Positions 9,315-17,115 are shown, numbered from the stretch's first letter. The stretch is 64,000 bases of DNA from Winogradskyella echinorum (GCF_014297365.1 NZ_JACOQD010000002.1:806001-870000), one strand, 5' to 3'. Translations and numbers: made by a program. The notes: generated by a model not told the origin, from the letters alone.

Positions 9315-9827
9315 TTAAACATTTCCTATTTCTTTTCGCATTACTACCAATGCTAAATGCATACGCTTTTCTACAGCTTTTACAGAAATATTGAGCATTT
9401 CAGAAATTTCTTTGTATTTCTTTTTTTCAATTCTATTTAATAAAAAGACTTCTTTTTGTTTTTCTGGTAAACTAGCAATAGTTCTTTCTAACTTTTCTAT
9501 AAATTCTTTTTCGAGCAAGATAAACTCAGGAGATTCATTGGTATCGCTTTTCTTATTCTGCTTTTCAAAGTTCTTAACTACTTTTTCATGCTTCTTTTCA
9601 TTTATAAATTTATTGTTCGCGATTTTATAGAGATAACTTTTTACCTTATCAGGATCTACGCTTTTGCAGTTTTCCCAAAGTTTTACAAAAGTATCTTGCA
9701 GAATATCCTCTGCAATTGCTATATCCTGTGTTTTAAAAAAGAGAAAGCGTCTTATATCTTTGGCGTAAGTATTATAGACAAACTCAAAGGTTTTAGAATT
9801 ACATATGTTGCGTTTATCTTTAACCAT
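9315..9827 (-). CDS. ECF RNA polymerase sigma-70 factor (FecI-like)
   Basis: This 170-residue protein has sigma region 2 (about residues 12-80, with DIAIAEDILQDTFVKLWEN) and region 4 (about 110-165, with LPEKQKEVFLLNRIEKKKY then EISEMLNISVKAVEKRM helix-turn-helix). It lacks regions 1 and 3, as expected for ECF factors. The fecR-like gene follows 63 bases downstream. It probably drives the block shared by the fecR operon and the divergent lipoprotein gene. No copy of that block precedes the sigma gene itself, so it may be expressed from a separate promoter. Confidence 0.96.
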   Translation of the reverse strand: MVKDKRNICNSKTFEFVYNTYAKDIRRFLFFKTQDIAIAEDILQDTFVKLWENCKSVDPDKVKSYLYKIANNKFINEKKHEKVVKNFEKQNKKSDTNESPEFILLEKEFIEKLERTIASLPEKQKEVFLLNRIEKKKYKEISEMLNISVKAVEKRMHLALVVMRKEIGNV

Positions 9828-9877
9828 TTAGCTTTTAAATTATTGGTTCAAAACTATGAAAAAAATAATTTGAGAAA

Positions 9878-9904
9878 AAAGTAGGGTTTTTATTTGGTGA
9901 GTTG
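9878..9904 (+). promoter_or_regulatory. candidate ECF-sigma promoter of the divergent lipoprotein gene
   Basis: This is the plus-strand copy of the block at 9269-9295, with G at the variable position and 26 of 27 bases identical. It ends about 55 bases before the ATG at 9960. The identity is confined to the block; the flanks differ, which suggests selection on a promoter rather than a recent duplication. Confidence 0.75.
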
Positions 9905-9959
9905 TATTACTACTGATTAACCTCAACAAAATAGTTTAACAAAAAAATTCTAAACAAAA

Positions 9960-11303
9960 ATGAAAAATTTTAAACTTCTGATTTTTAGTATGGTAATGAC
10001 ACTTCTTGTCTTTACATCTTGTACTAATAATGAGCCTGTTGTTGATAATCAGCAAAACACTGAAGATAGTGAATCAATCACTACGACATTAAACCAATTG
10101 AGCCGCCAATTTGACGAATTTGGTAATCTAAATCTAAATAACAATCCAGCAGGTAATGTTGTATTTGATTTTTGTTTTGATTTTGCTTACCCATTAACCC
10201 TTTCTTATAATAATGGTACCGTAGTTACAGTAAATAGCTTAGATAATTTAGTAGATATTATGCTAACTTCTACGGAACAACTATATATAAATGGTATTGC
10301 TTTTCCTTTTGATGTAGAAGTCTATAACGACAGTACAAACGCTATTGAAGTTGAAACAATTAACAATGAAGAAGAATTTATTAACCTAATAGAAACTTGT
10401 AATTTTGAAACTAACCAACCTTGTGAGTGCTTTGAAAATTATACTCCTGTTTGTGTAGAAATTACAGATCCTTCAGGAAACACATTTGTTGTAACTTACC
10501 CAAATGCATGTTATGCAGCTTGCGATGGATTTACAGAAGATGATTTTGTAGATGATTGCGAAGGAGACTATAATTCTAATGGTAACGATTGTTATACTTT
10601 AGTTTTCCCTTTATCAATTATTACAGACGAAAACACAACAGTAACAGTAAATTCTCAACAAGAATTAGATGCTGCTACTTACAATTCATATTATTTTGAC
10701 TTTGTATATCCTATAGATATTTCGCAAAACGATGGTAATATAATAACCATTAATACGAGAGAAGAAATTGAAGCTGTTTTAAATGATTGCTATGATGACA
10801 ATAACCCTAATGAATGTGAAGAATGTGCTAATGAACCAATGGATATTGTATGTGTAAATATTGTACAGCAAGATGGTTCTATTTATACTTATGCTTATGA
10901 TAATGCCTGTTATGCAATTTGCGATGGTTATACAGAAGCAGACTTTGTATTTTGTAATTCTGGTAACGATCTTTGCCTACCGAGTGCTATCTCTACGGCA
11001 TTAACAGATCAATCTGGTTGGACTGTTAGTTCTTTCAATAATTCTAATGAATTAAGTGTACATGAAATAACATTTAATACAGATGGAAATTTACAATGGG
11101 AATCTGGTGGAACAACGTTTTCCGGAACTTGGTCTGCAGAAGAAAACCCAACATCTGGTAACATGCTTTCATTAAGTTTCTCTGGACCAGATTTACAGCA
11201 AGCAAGTGGCCAGTGGAGAATTGTAGAATGTAATCTACCCTGTTCAATAACCCTTCAATCTAATAGTGGAGACGAAATGACTCTTAGCCGCGAATGTGAT
11301 TAA
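9960..11303 (+). CDS. lipoprotein with two Kazal-like Cys modules
   Basis: This 447-residue secreted lipoprotein has its lipobox Cys at residue 21 (LVFTSC). Two Cys-rich segments, about C155-C200 and C286-C332, share the pattern C..C....(PV/DIV)C....Y.NACYA.CDG(F/Y)TE.DFV..C. This resembles Kazal-type inhibitor domains. Three copies of a beta motif, F.YP(I/L)..(N/D)..T(V/I)N(S/T), occur near residues 76-94, 214-232 and 248-266. The C-terminal ~105 residues look like a lipocalin-type beta domain with two Cys. It diverges from the sigma factor gene and shares its candidate ECF promoter, so it is probably co-expressed with the receptor. Protease inhibition is only a possibility. Confidence 0.85.
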   Translation: MKNFKLLIFSMVMTLLVFTSCTNNEPVVDNQQNTEDSESITTTLNQLSRQFDEFGNLNLNNNPAGNVVFDFCFDFAYPLTLSYNNGTVVTVNSLDNLVDIMLTSTEQLYINGIAFPFDVEVYNDSTNAIEVETINNEEEFINLIETCNFETNQPCECFENYTPVCVEITDPSGNTFVVTYPNACYAACDGFTEDDFVDDCEGDYNSNGNDCYTLVFPLSIITDENTTVTVNSQQELDAATYNSYYFDFVYPIDISQNDGNIITINTREEIEAVLNDCYDDNNPNECEECANEPMDIVCVNIVQQDGSIYTYAYDNACYAICDGYTEADFVFCNSGNDLCLPSAISTALTDQSGWTVSSFNNSNELSVHEITFNTDGNLQWESGGTTFSGTWSAEENPTSGNMLSLSFSGPDLQQASGQWRIVECNLPCSITLQSNSGDEMTLSRECD

Positions 11304-11323
11304 TAGTTTTATATGTTAAAAAG

Positions 11324-11366
11324 AAATCCCTTCAGTTAATGATACTGAAGGGATTTTGCTTTTTTA
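11324..11366. terminator. intrinsic terminator
   Basis: A perfect 13-bp stem AAATCCCTTCAGT/ACTGAAGGGATTT (11324-11336 and 11344-11356) has loop TAATGAT and is followed by a T-rich tail. It lies between convergent genes and serves at least the lipoprotein gene. Confidence 0.9.
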
Positions 11367-11376
11367 TTATTTCTGC

Positions 11377-11856
11377 TTAAACAGTTTCACCTAACCATGC
11401 CTTCATCATCCAAACAGTCTTCTCTTGCTCGGTTATAAAATCGCTCATCATAGAATTAGTTCCTTCATCATTGGCGTCGCCTGCACTTTCTAAAATAGAA
11501 CGTTCCATTTTCAACAATTCACTCAAAGAATCAACGATAAGTTGTACAGCTTTTCCATCATTAGAGATATTCTTGCCAACTGGTACTTTAGCTGCTTTTG
11601 TGTAATCTTCAAATGTGTGCAACGGTGTTGCACCAAGCGTTAATATACGTTCAGCAATTTCATCTACTTTTACATTGGCATCAGTATATAATTCTTCAAA
11701 TTTTTCATGTAAATTAAAAAATGCCTTACCTTTAATATTCCAATGAATCCCTCTTAAGTTTTGGTAATACAATTGAAAATTAGCCAATAAATGATTTAAG
11801 TCATTAGCTAAACTTTCTGTTTTTTTGGTATCTAAACCTATGCTATTTAGTGTCAT
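11377..11856 (-). CDS. dps: Dps family ferritin-like DNA-protection protein
   Basis: This 159-residue four-helix protein has the Dps signature. His38 lies in GIHWNIKG, His50 in LHEKFEELYTDA, and Asp65 and Glu69 in VDEIAER, which matches the spacing of inter-subunit ferroxidase ligands. Dps stores iron using hydrogen peroxide as oxidant and protects DNA. The oxyR gene is divergently placed 105 bases away, so peroxide control is likely. A TAnnTTTG element precedes it on the minus strand. Confidence 0.95.
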   Translation of the reverse strand: MTLNSIGLDTKKTESLANDLNHLLANFQLYYQNLRGIHWNIKGKAFFNLHEKFEELYTDANVKVDEIAERILTLGATPLHTFEDYTKAAKVPVGKNISNDGKAVQLIVDSLSELLKMERSILESAGDANDEGTNSMMSDFITEQEKTVWMMKAWLGETV

Positions 11857-11881
11857 AATTTGTTGTTTTTATTTGTTAATA

Positions 11882-11889
11882 CAAATTTA
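11882..11889 (-). promoter_or_regulatory. -7 element (TAAATTTG) of the dps promoter
   Basis: The minus strand reads TAAATTTG, an exact match to the Bacteroidota -7 consensus TAnnTTTG. It lies about 25 bases before the dps ATG. No convincing -33 box was assigned. Confidence 0.6.
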
Positions 11890-11912
11890 CGCGACATTTA
11901 ACTCAATTAACT

Positions 11913-11936
11913 ATAGTTTTTATAAATAGTTTTTAT
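11913..11936. promoter_or_regulatory. direct repeat in the dps-oxyR intergenic region, candidate OxyR site
   Basis: ATAGTTTTTAT occurs twice (11913-11923 and 11926-11936), 13 bases apart start to start. ATAG tetramers are a component of OxyR sites in enterobacteria, and the location between oxyR and dps fits. The match to the classical spacing is imperfect. Confidence 0.35.
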
Positions 11937-11961
11937 ATTTTTATAGTCTAAATGAATACTT

Positions 11962-12900
11962 ATGACAATCACACAATTAAAATACGCATTAGCTATAGCA
12001 GAACATAAAAACTTTACCAAAGCAGCAGAAAAATGTTTCGTTACACAACCAACACTCAGCACACAAATACAAAAGCTTGAAGACGAGCTAGATATCATTA
12101 TTTTTGACAGAGGTAAAAAACCCATAGAAGTTACTGACGTGGGTCGTAAAATCATATTTCAGGCACGTAATATAGTTAACGAGGCAGATAGAATACAAGA
12201 TATAGTAGATCAACAGAAAGGGTTTATTGGTGGCGAATTTAGATTAGGGATAATCCCAACTGTGATGCCTACTCTTTTACCTATGTTTTTAAATAATTTT
12301 ATTAAAAAATATCCGAAAGTAAAATTAAAAATTGAAGAGTTAACTACAGAAGAAATAATAACCCGTATAAATGAAGGACATTTAGATGCTGCCATAGCTG
12401 CAACACCTCTAGAAAGCGATCATATAAAAGAGCGTCCATTATATTACGAACCATTTGTAGCATACGTGCCAACTAATCACAGATTAAGAGATAAAAAAAC
12501 ATTAGAGGTCTCTGATTTAGAGATTGAAGATATGTTATTGCTAGAAGATGGCCATTGCTTTAGAGATGGTGTTATTAATTTATGTAAAGTATTTAAAGGT
12601 CAAGAGGATGAACATTTTCAGCTTGAAAGTGGAAGTATAGAAACGTTGATAAAGCTTTCTAACGAAGGTATGGGAATGACGCTTCTACCTTATTTACATA
12701 CTTTAGATATAAAAGAAAACTTAAATCCAAATCTTAAGCATTTCGCAGAACCTTCACCTGCAAGAGAAGTCAGTATTATTTACCATAAAAGTGAATTAAA
12801 AATGCAAATCATAGATGCCATGCACGATGTAATTTCTGGAGTTATACGAGGAGCTATTGCATTTAGTAATGTAGAGATTATAAGCCCTTTGGCTAAATAA
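11962..12900 (+). CDS. oxyR: hydrogen peroxide-inducible LysR-type activator OxyR
   Basis: This 312-residue LysR regulator has an N-terminal winged helix-turn-helix (residues 1-60, FTKAAEKCFVTQPTLSTQI) and a periplasmic-binding-like sensor domain. The sensor carries EDGHCFRDGVINLC, giving Cys199 and Cys208, the same numbers and spacing as the redox pair of E. coli OxyR. That makes the assignment specific. It senses peroxide by disulfide formation and probably controls the divergent dps gene. A 14-bp terminator hairpin follows it. Confidence 0.96.
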   Translation: MTITQLKYALAIAEHKNFTKAAEKCFVTQPTLSTQIQKLEDELDIIIFDRGKKPIEVTDVGRKIIFQARNIVNEADRIQDIVDQQKGFIGGEFRLGIIPTVMPTLLPMFLNNFIKKYPKVKLKIEELTTEEIITRINEGHLDAAIAATPLESDHIKERPLYYEPFVAYVPTNHRLRDKKTLEVSDLEIEDMLLLEDGHCFRDGVINLCKVFKGQEDEHFQLESGSIETLIKLSNEGMGMTLLPYLHTLDIKENLNPNLKHFAEPSPAREVSIIYHKSELKMQIIDAMHDVISGVIRGAIAFSNVEIISPLAK

Positions 12901-12903
12901 GAA

Positions 12904-12947
12904 AAAACAAGCACTGACCTTTTCAAAGAACAATCAGTGCTTGTTTT
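12904..12947. terminator. bidirectional intrinsic terminator
   Basis: A perfect 14-bp stem AAAACAAGCACTGA/TCAGTGCTTGTTTT with a 16-base loop separates the convergent oxyR and barrel genes. Confidence 0.88.
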
Positions 12948-12964
12948 AAAATACCTATAATCAT

Positions 12965-13996
12965 TTAAAACGCATACTGTAAACCAACAGTTATTGTCTC
13001 TTTAGTTTTTAATTGCACTCCATTAACATCTTGTAATATTGGTGTAGCAAACTCAAAACCAAGTCTTAAATCTCTTAAGGCTCCGTTAGGTGCATAAAGG
13101 TTAAATCCTAAGCCTGAGTTTAAATAAGTTCCGCCAGAATTTTGTGTATCTGCAGTTATAACCATGTTTGGGTTTAAATCTGAATTAACACCTTCAATAT
13201 CACCAACGATTAATCCTTCGAGTCTAGCTGAAAAACTTAACCAGGTTAACGCCTTTACCGCGAACCAACTATTTAACGCATAACGATTACCTAATCGGTA
13301 ATCATTACTATTATCTCCAAGTCTTAAAAGACCTTTTAGTTGTGTGCCAAATGATAGGTTATTACATTGATATAAATAAGTTAATGCTATTTCTGGATCT
13401 AAAGTACCACTACCTATTTGCATTGGATAAGGTAAAATAACATCATTACCACTTGAGGCAGGCGTTACATCTTTATTTTCAATAGTACCAGTAGGAATCG
13501 AAACACCTATTTGCCCGTGCATTTGCTGTTTGTTCTTATTAAAAAATCGATAAAGCATAGACACTTTTGTATCCCCAAATCCTTTAGATTCTGTTGTAAA
13601 TGTGCCTCCCATTCCTGTAAGATGATCCATTTCCATGCGAATATAATTAACCATTGCCATAAGTGTAATTTTATCGCTTGTTGCATACATTGCGCCTAAC
13701 ATATGCATATTCATTGGCATACTTGTAGGAGTTACCATATAATCACCACCATTAGACATTAATACGTTGGCAAACTCTTCATCATCTTTGCCTCTTTTTA
13801 AATCTTCCATATTCATATACATATAACGATAGGAAAACATCCAACCTCCTTTCTGATGCATATGATCACCCATTACAGAAATTGGAGCATGTCCATCTGG
13901 CCTACTACTTATCCATTTTTCTGTATTTTCTTTAATTTGTTGCGCATAAAGCGCCATTGATACCATAAAAAATATGGTAGATATATAATATTTCAT
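12965..13996 (-). CDS. Met/His-rich outer-membrane beta-barrel protein
   Basis: This 343-residue protein has a signal peptide (residues 1-19, ALYAQ). An N-terminal segment is full of Met and His, for example MGDHMHQKGG, MNMEDLKRG, MPMNMHMLGAMY and MEMDHLTGMGG. The rest is alternating beta-strands ending in Phe (VGLQYAF), typical of an outer-membrane barrel. The family is often labelled a transporter or phenol-degradation MetA-like protein. Clusters of Met and His are a hallmark of copper-handling proteins, so a role with copper is inferred. The Cys-rich gene at 14139-14498 lies directly upstream and supports a metal link. Confidence 0.75.
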   Translation of the reverse strand: MKYYISTIFFMVSMALYAQQIKENTEKWISSRPDGHAPISVMGDHMHQKGGWMFSYRYMYMNMEDLKRGKDDEEFANVLMSNGGDYMVTPTSMPMNMHMLGAMYATSDKITLMAMVNYIRMEMDHLTGMGGTFTTESKGFGDTKVSMLYRFFNKNKQQMHGQIGVSIPTGTIENKDVTPASSGNDVILPYPMQIGSGTLDPEIALTYLYQCNNLSFGTQLKGLLRLGDNSNDYRLGNRYALNSWFAVKALTWLSFSARLEGLIVGDIEGVNSDLNPNMVITADTQNSGGTYLNSGLGFNLYAPNGALRDLRLGFEFATPILQDVNGVQLKTKETITVGLQYAF

Positions 13997-14012
13997 TTCT
14001 AAAATTTATTGA

Positions 14013-14130
14013 ATACTCCGTTAGAGTATAGACATAGCAATATGATAACCTATTTGGTTATAAACTGCTCATTTATTAGTATTAATATTTCTTGAATTTT
14101 TTAAAATGTAATTTAAACCGTTTGGTTTAA
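14013..14130. promoter_or_regulatory. three perfect inverted repeats upstream of the barrel gene
   Basis: The 142-bp gap holds ATACTC-5-GAGTAT (14013-14029), ATAACC-5-GGTTAT (14045-14061) and TTAAACC-4-GGTTTAA (14113-14130). All arms are perfect. The first two share a 6-5-6 layout, and the second and third share AACC/GGTT arms. They could be operators for a dimeric regulator; no regulator gene is adjacent. Confidence 0.45.
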
Positions 14131-14138
14131 CTAAAAAC

Positions 14139-14498
14139 TTAGGATAGTTTTTCTGGTGGTTGAAAACAATTGTATGTGTAGGTACTTTTAAAATTTATTT
14201 CCTTTATCCAATCTTTCCTAGAATCAGTAAAACAAATTTTGTTAAACGCCTGATGGAAATCTAATTGAAAAAATAAAGGATAGAATGCTTCATAAACTAA
14301 ATTGAAACTCTGCTTCTCTTCATTAGAGCTATTATCTACCATTTGAAGCTGTTTTGTTAAATGGCATTTGCCATTACATTTCAGCTCTGGTTTGTCTTTA
14401 TTAATACAATAAGTCTCAATAATATAATCTATATTCAACTGATAATAAAGTACATTACCTACAAAATATATTGGTCTAAAAGCAAAGACAAAAAGCAA
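14139..14498 (-). CDS. small membrane-anchored protein with CxnCNGKCH motif
   Basis: About 119 residues, starting with a hydrophobic helix and followed by CINKDKPELKCNGKCHLTK, a Cys/His cluster fit for binding a metal. The family appears in Flavobacteriia beside metal-related genes, as I recall it, and no function is proven. The start is uncertain. The coordinates use a TTG, but the open frame continues upstream to a stop at 14550-14552 without any ATG. A CTG at 14522 would add a KK-led signal-like start. A terminator of the neighbouring gene lies just upstream. Confidence 0.6.
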   Translation of the reverse strand: MLFVFAFRPIYFVGNVLYYQLNIDYIIETYCINKDKPELKCNGKCHLTKQLQMVDNSSNEEKQSFNLVYEAFYPLFFQLDFHQAFNKICFTDSRKDWIKEINFKSTYTYNCFQPPEKLS

Positions 14499-14558
14499 TA
14501 TGCAAACTACTAATTTTTTCAGTGTAATACTTTTTCTACAAAGATAATATTAGGCAAT

Positions 14559-14586
14559 AAAAAAGCGACAGTTAAGTCGCTTTTTT
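14559..14586 (-). terminator. intrinsic terminator
   Basis: Stem AAAAAAGCGAC/GTCGCTTTTTT with loop AGTTAA lies directly after the stop codon of the small gene at 14589-14786, read on the minus strand. Confidence 0.85.
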
Positions 14587-14588
14587 AT

Positions 14589-14786
14589 TTATGTTTTTAA
14601 ATAAATTAAACATTGATTTAATTCTGGGTTTTGATTGATAAGGGACTGAATAAAAATTCTTAATTCTTCTAGTTCGTGAGGCAGTAAACGCTTTACTGCT
14701 TTTTGTACTTCCTTACAGAATAATGTCGCATCAAAACTAACTTTGCTAAGTACAGTTTTGGTGTACTCATACATTGCTCGCGCCAT
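14589..14786 (-). CDS. conserved small hypothetical protein (Flavobacteriia)
   Basis: This 65-residue protein starts MARAMYEYTKTVLSKVSFD and contains FCKEVQKAVKRLLPHELEEL, a mainly helical, soluble chain. I recognise it as a short protein conserved across Flavobacteriaceae, but know no function. The ATG at 14786 is the only good start. It is monocistronic, with its own terminator. Confidence 0.75.
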   Translation of the reverse strand: MARAMYEYTKTVLSKVSFDATLFCKEVQKAVKRLLPHELEELRIFIQSLINQNPELNQCLIYLKT

Positions 14787-15016
14787 AGGTTATTTTTGGT
14801 TTTAGGTTTAACAAAATGTAGATTTTCTCTATAGGCTATTGTTTCAATTCAGTCTCTAAGTTAGAAAAAAAACACGTCAAAATTAAAAATCAGATAAAGT
14901 TTAACAGCATATTATGTTAAAAGATAAAATTAATTCGATGAGACCTATAAAATTTCAATGACAATTCCTACACTTCAACCAATTGATTGTCTTGTTGTTA
15001 CCAATAAAATGTAGTT

Positions 15017-15841
15017 TTAAAAACGATTATCACCATCCAGAAAATCACCAAGACCTCCAAGAATACTGCCTTCACCTTTAGATTTTCCTCCTCTTGGTAC
15101 AGATGCCAAAACACGACCTGCCAATCGGCTAAATGGTAAAGATTGTATATAGACTTTTCCAGGTCCTCTTAACTTTGCAAAAAATAATCCTTCTCCTCCA
15201 AAAATAGAATTCTTAATACCACCTACAAATTCAATATCGTAGTCTATGCTTTGGGTAAAACCTACAATACAACCAGTGTCTACACGTAAGGTTTCACCTG
15301 CCGCCAACGTTTTTACAGCTGTGGTTCCACCAGCATGCACAAACGCCATTCCATCTCCTTCTAATTTTTGCATAATAAAACCTTCTCCACCAAAAAGTCC
15401 TCTTCCTAGTTTTTTAGAAAACTCAATACCAACACTTACTCCTTTTGCTGCGCAAAGAAAAGCATCTTTTTGGCAAATAAATTTTCCACCATATTCCATT
15501 AGATCTATTGGCATTATTTTTCCAGGATAAGGTGATGCAAAAGATACATTACGTTTGCCTGTGAGGTCATTGTAAAAGGCCGTCATAAACAAACTCTCAC
15601 CTGTTAAAATACGTTTTCCTGCACCTAATATTTTCCCTAAAAAGCCTTTATCTTTTTCTGAACCATCACCAAAAATGGTATCCATTTTTATACCATCGTC
15701 CATCATCATAAAACTTCCAGATTCTGCTATTACTGCTTCTTGTGGATCTAATTCAATTTCTACGTATTGCATTTCTTCTCCATAAATGCGGTAATCTATT
15801 TCGTGAGCATTTCTATCGTTATGATCTGGTAATTTTTCCAT
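15017..15841 (-). CDS. AIM24/TIGR00266 family protein
   Basis: This 274-residue protein is built of repeated beta hairpins. Typical family segments are [59 protein letters not shown] and [22 protein letters not shown]24-like proteins form a tryptophan-RNA-attenuation-protein-like double fold. The mitochondrial homologue affects inner-membrane organisation; the bacterial role is unknown. It is a single gene. The 230 bases after it show no gene or clear terminator. Confidence 0.93.
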   Translation of the reverse strand: MEKLPDHNDRNAHEIDYRIYGEEMQYVEIELDPQEAVIAESGSFMMMDDGIKMDTIFGDGSEKDKGFLGKILGAGKRILTGESLFMTAFYNDLTGKRNVSFASPYPGKIMPIDLMEYGGKFICQKDAFLCAAKGVSVGIEFSKKLGRGLFGGEGFIMQKLEGDGMAFVHAGGTTAVKTLAAGETLRVDTGCIVGFTQSIDYDIEFVGGIKNSIFGGEGLFFAKLRGPGKVYIQSLPFSRLAGRVLASVPRGGKSKGEGSILGGLGDFLDGDNRF

Positions 15842-15944
15842 GATTTTCGTTTTAAGTTGATTTGTTTATATGTTGAGTAAAAGAGAAATTTGTTACAACA
15901 CCCTATTCTTTTAATTAATGAGATAGGCACGATTTTACTTCGAT

Positions 15945-16010
15945 ACTTCAACTGTGCTTACGCTAAAGCTTCAGCGACACGCGTGCGCTCAGTACAGGCA
16001 AGCTTGGTCT
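15945..16010. repeat. interrupted intergenic repeat with palindromic insert
   Basis: The sequence around 15946-15955 (CTTCAACTGTG) and 15985-16003 (GCGCTCAGTACAGGCAAGC) looks like the two halves of a repeat often seen in Flavobacteriaceae genomes (recollection). They are separated by a palindromic segment CGCTAAAGCTTCAGCG at 15961-15976. The core CGCTAAAGC recurs in the operon at 17.1-20.0 kb. Confidence 0.45.
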
Positions 16011-16037
16011 AATAGCGTGTAATGACATTGGCTTTTT

Positions 16038-16065
16038 ATTTTTCACTTCTAACTTTTCACTTTTA
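16038..16065 (-). repeat. degenerate heptamer array (units ATTTTTC/ACTTCTA/ACTTTTC/ACTTTTA)
   Basis: Four 7-base units in exact phase share AYTT at their start. The last codons and stop of the DUF4442 gene lie inside the array, so the repeat has written the end of the protein (VKS). Confidence 0.7.
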
Positions 16066-16504
16066 AAGTCCATTCAAAATTAAAAGTAGATACTTCTACT
16101 CCATCTTTATTTATGCCAGTAGACTTTAACCAAACGGTTTGGCCTTCACCTGTTTCAATGGCTTTATTAATAGCTTCATCAATTTTTAAACCTTCATCAC
16201 AACTAAAAGTAATTCTGCCTGTTGCCTTCTTTGTAAATGAAGCCTTATTGCTAGCGACTAACATAGATATTTTTTTTCCACTTTTTCTAATTTTTTGCAT
16301 CACTAAAGCTCCAGTAGTTAACTCAGCTGCCATACCTTGCACTGCCCAAAACATAGATTTAAATGGATTTTGATTGGCCCAACGATGCTTTACTGATACG
16401 ATACAAGAGTTTTCATTTAACTCTTTAGTTCTTACTCCTGTAAAGTATGCTGCAGGTAGCTTAAACATTAAGAACTTATTGAGTTTAGAAGGAGAAATAT
16501 TCAT
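16049..16504 (-). CDS. DUF4442 hotdog-fold thioesterase-like protein
   Basis: This is a 151-residue protein when started at the ATG at 16504 (MNISPSKLNKF); an upstream in-frame ATG adds seven residues that look unrelated. It has the DUF4442 pattern, with VSVKHRWANQNPFKSMFWAVQGMAAELTTG and a central helix plus beta-sheet of a single hotdog domain. The family is related to PaaI/YbgC thioesterases, but no substrate is known. The 3' end lies in a 7-bp repeat array. Confidence 0.85.
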   Translation of the reverse strand: MNISPSKLNKFLMFKLPAAYFTGVRTKELNENSCIVSVKHRWANQNPFKSMFWAVQGMAAELTTGALVMQKIRKSGKKISMLVASNKASFTKKATGRITFSCDEGLKIDEAINKAIETGEGQTVWLKSTGINKDGVEVSTFNFEWTLKVKS

Positions 16505-16649
16505 ATATATTATTAAAATTTCCACTAAAATAAATGAAAATACTCAACTCTACTAATGTTAAAGAAATGTTAATTTTTAGTACTATGCGTAACATAATAC
16601 CTTTTTAAAGACATATATTTGTATAAGAAACTATTATATACTTTTAAAA

Positions 16650-17096
16650 ATGTTAGATAATCACCATAAAAATTTAGCCACATTTATACATCTTTCGACC
16701 TTTTCGAGATTTATAATTCCGTTCGGAAATTTCATAGGCCCTATTGTATTGTGGGCCGCTAATAAAGAAAAGTCAGAGTTTATTGATCAACACGGTAAAC
16801 AAGCCATTAATTTTCAGATTAGTGTTTTACTATATGCTATTATTATAGGAACCATTAGTGTTCCGTTTTTCATCTTTAAATTATTTAATGGAATGGATGT
16901 TATTAATTTTCATGGGTTTAATAATTTTCATATTAATGTTGGTGAGCCTTCACCTCTATTATATATAGGAGGTGGTTTAGGAGCCTTAGCTATTATAGCT
17001 TTTATTGTAGAGTTAGCACTTATAGTTAGAGCTAGCTTATCTGCAAGAGATGGACAAGTTTACAAATATCCATTAACTATAAATTTTTTAAAGTAA
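16650..17096 (+). CDS. DUF4870 domain-containing membrane protein
   Basis: This 148-residue protein has the DUF4870 (Tic20-like) pattern: an N-terminal NLATFIHLSTFSRFIIPFG, then GPIVLWAANKEKSEFIDQHG and KQAINFQISVLLY, a variable loop, and a final helix with ARDGQVYKYPLTI. Four hydrophobic helices are visible. Function unknown. It precedes the PadR/PspC operon by 100 bases and may be co-transcribed with it. Confidence 0.93.
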   Translation: MLDNHHKNLATFIHLSTFSRFIIPFGNFIGPIVLWAANKEKSEFIDQHGKQAINFQISVLLYAIIIGTISVPFFIFKLFNGMDVINFHGFNNFHINVGEPSPLLYIGGGLGALAIIAFIVELALIVRASLSARDGQVYKYPLTINFLK

Positions 17097-17115
17097 ATCA
17101 AAATATTCATCAATA

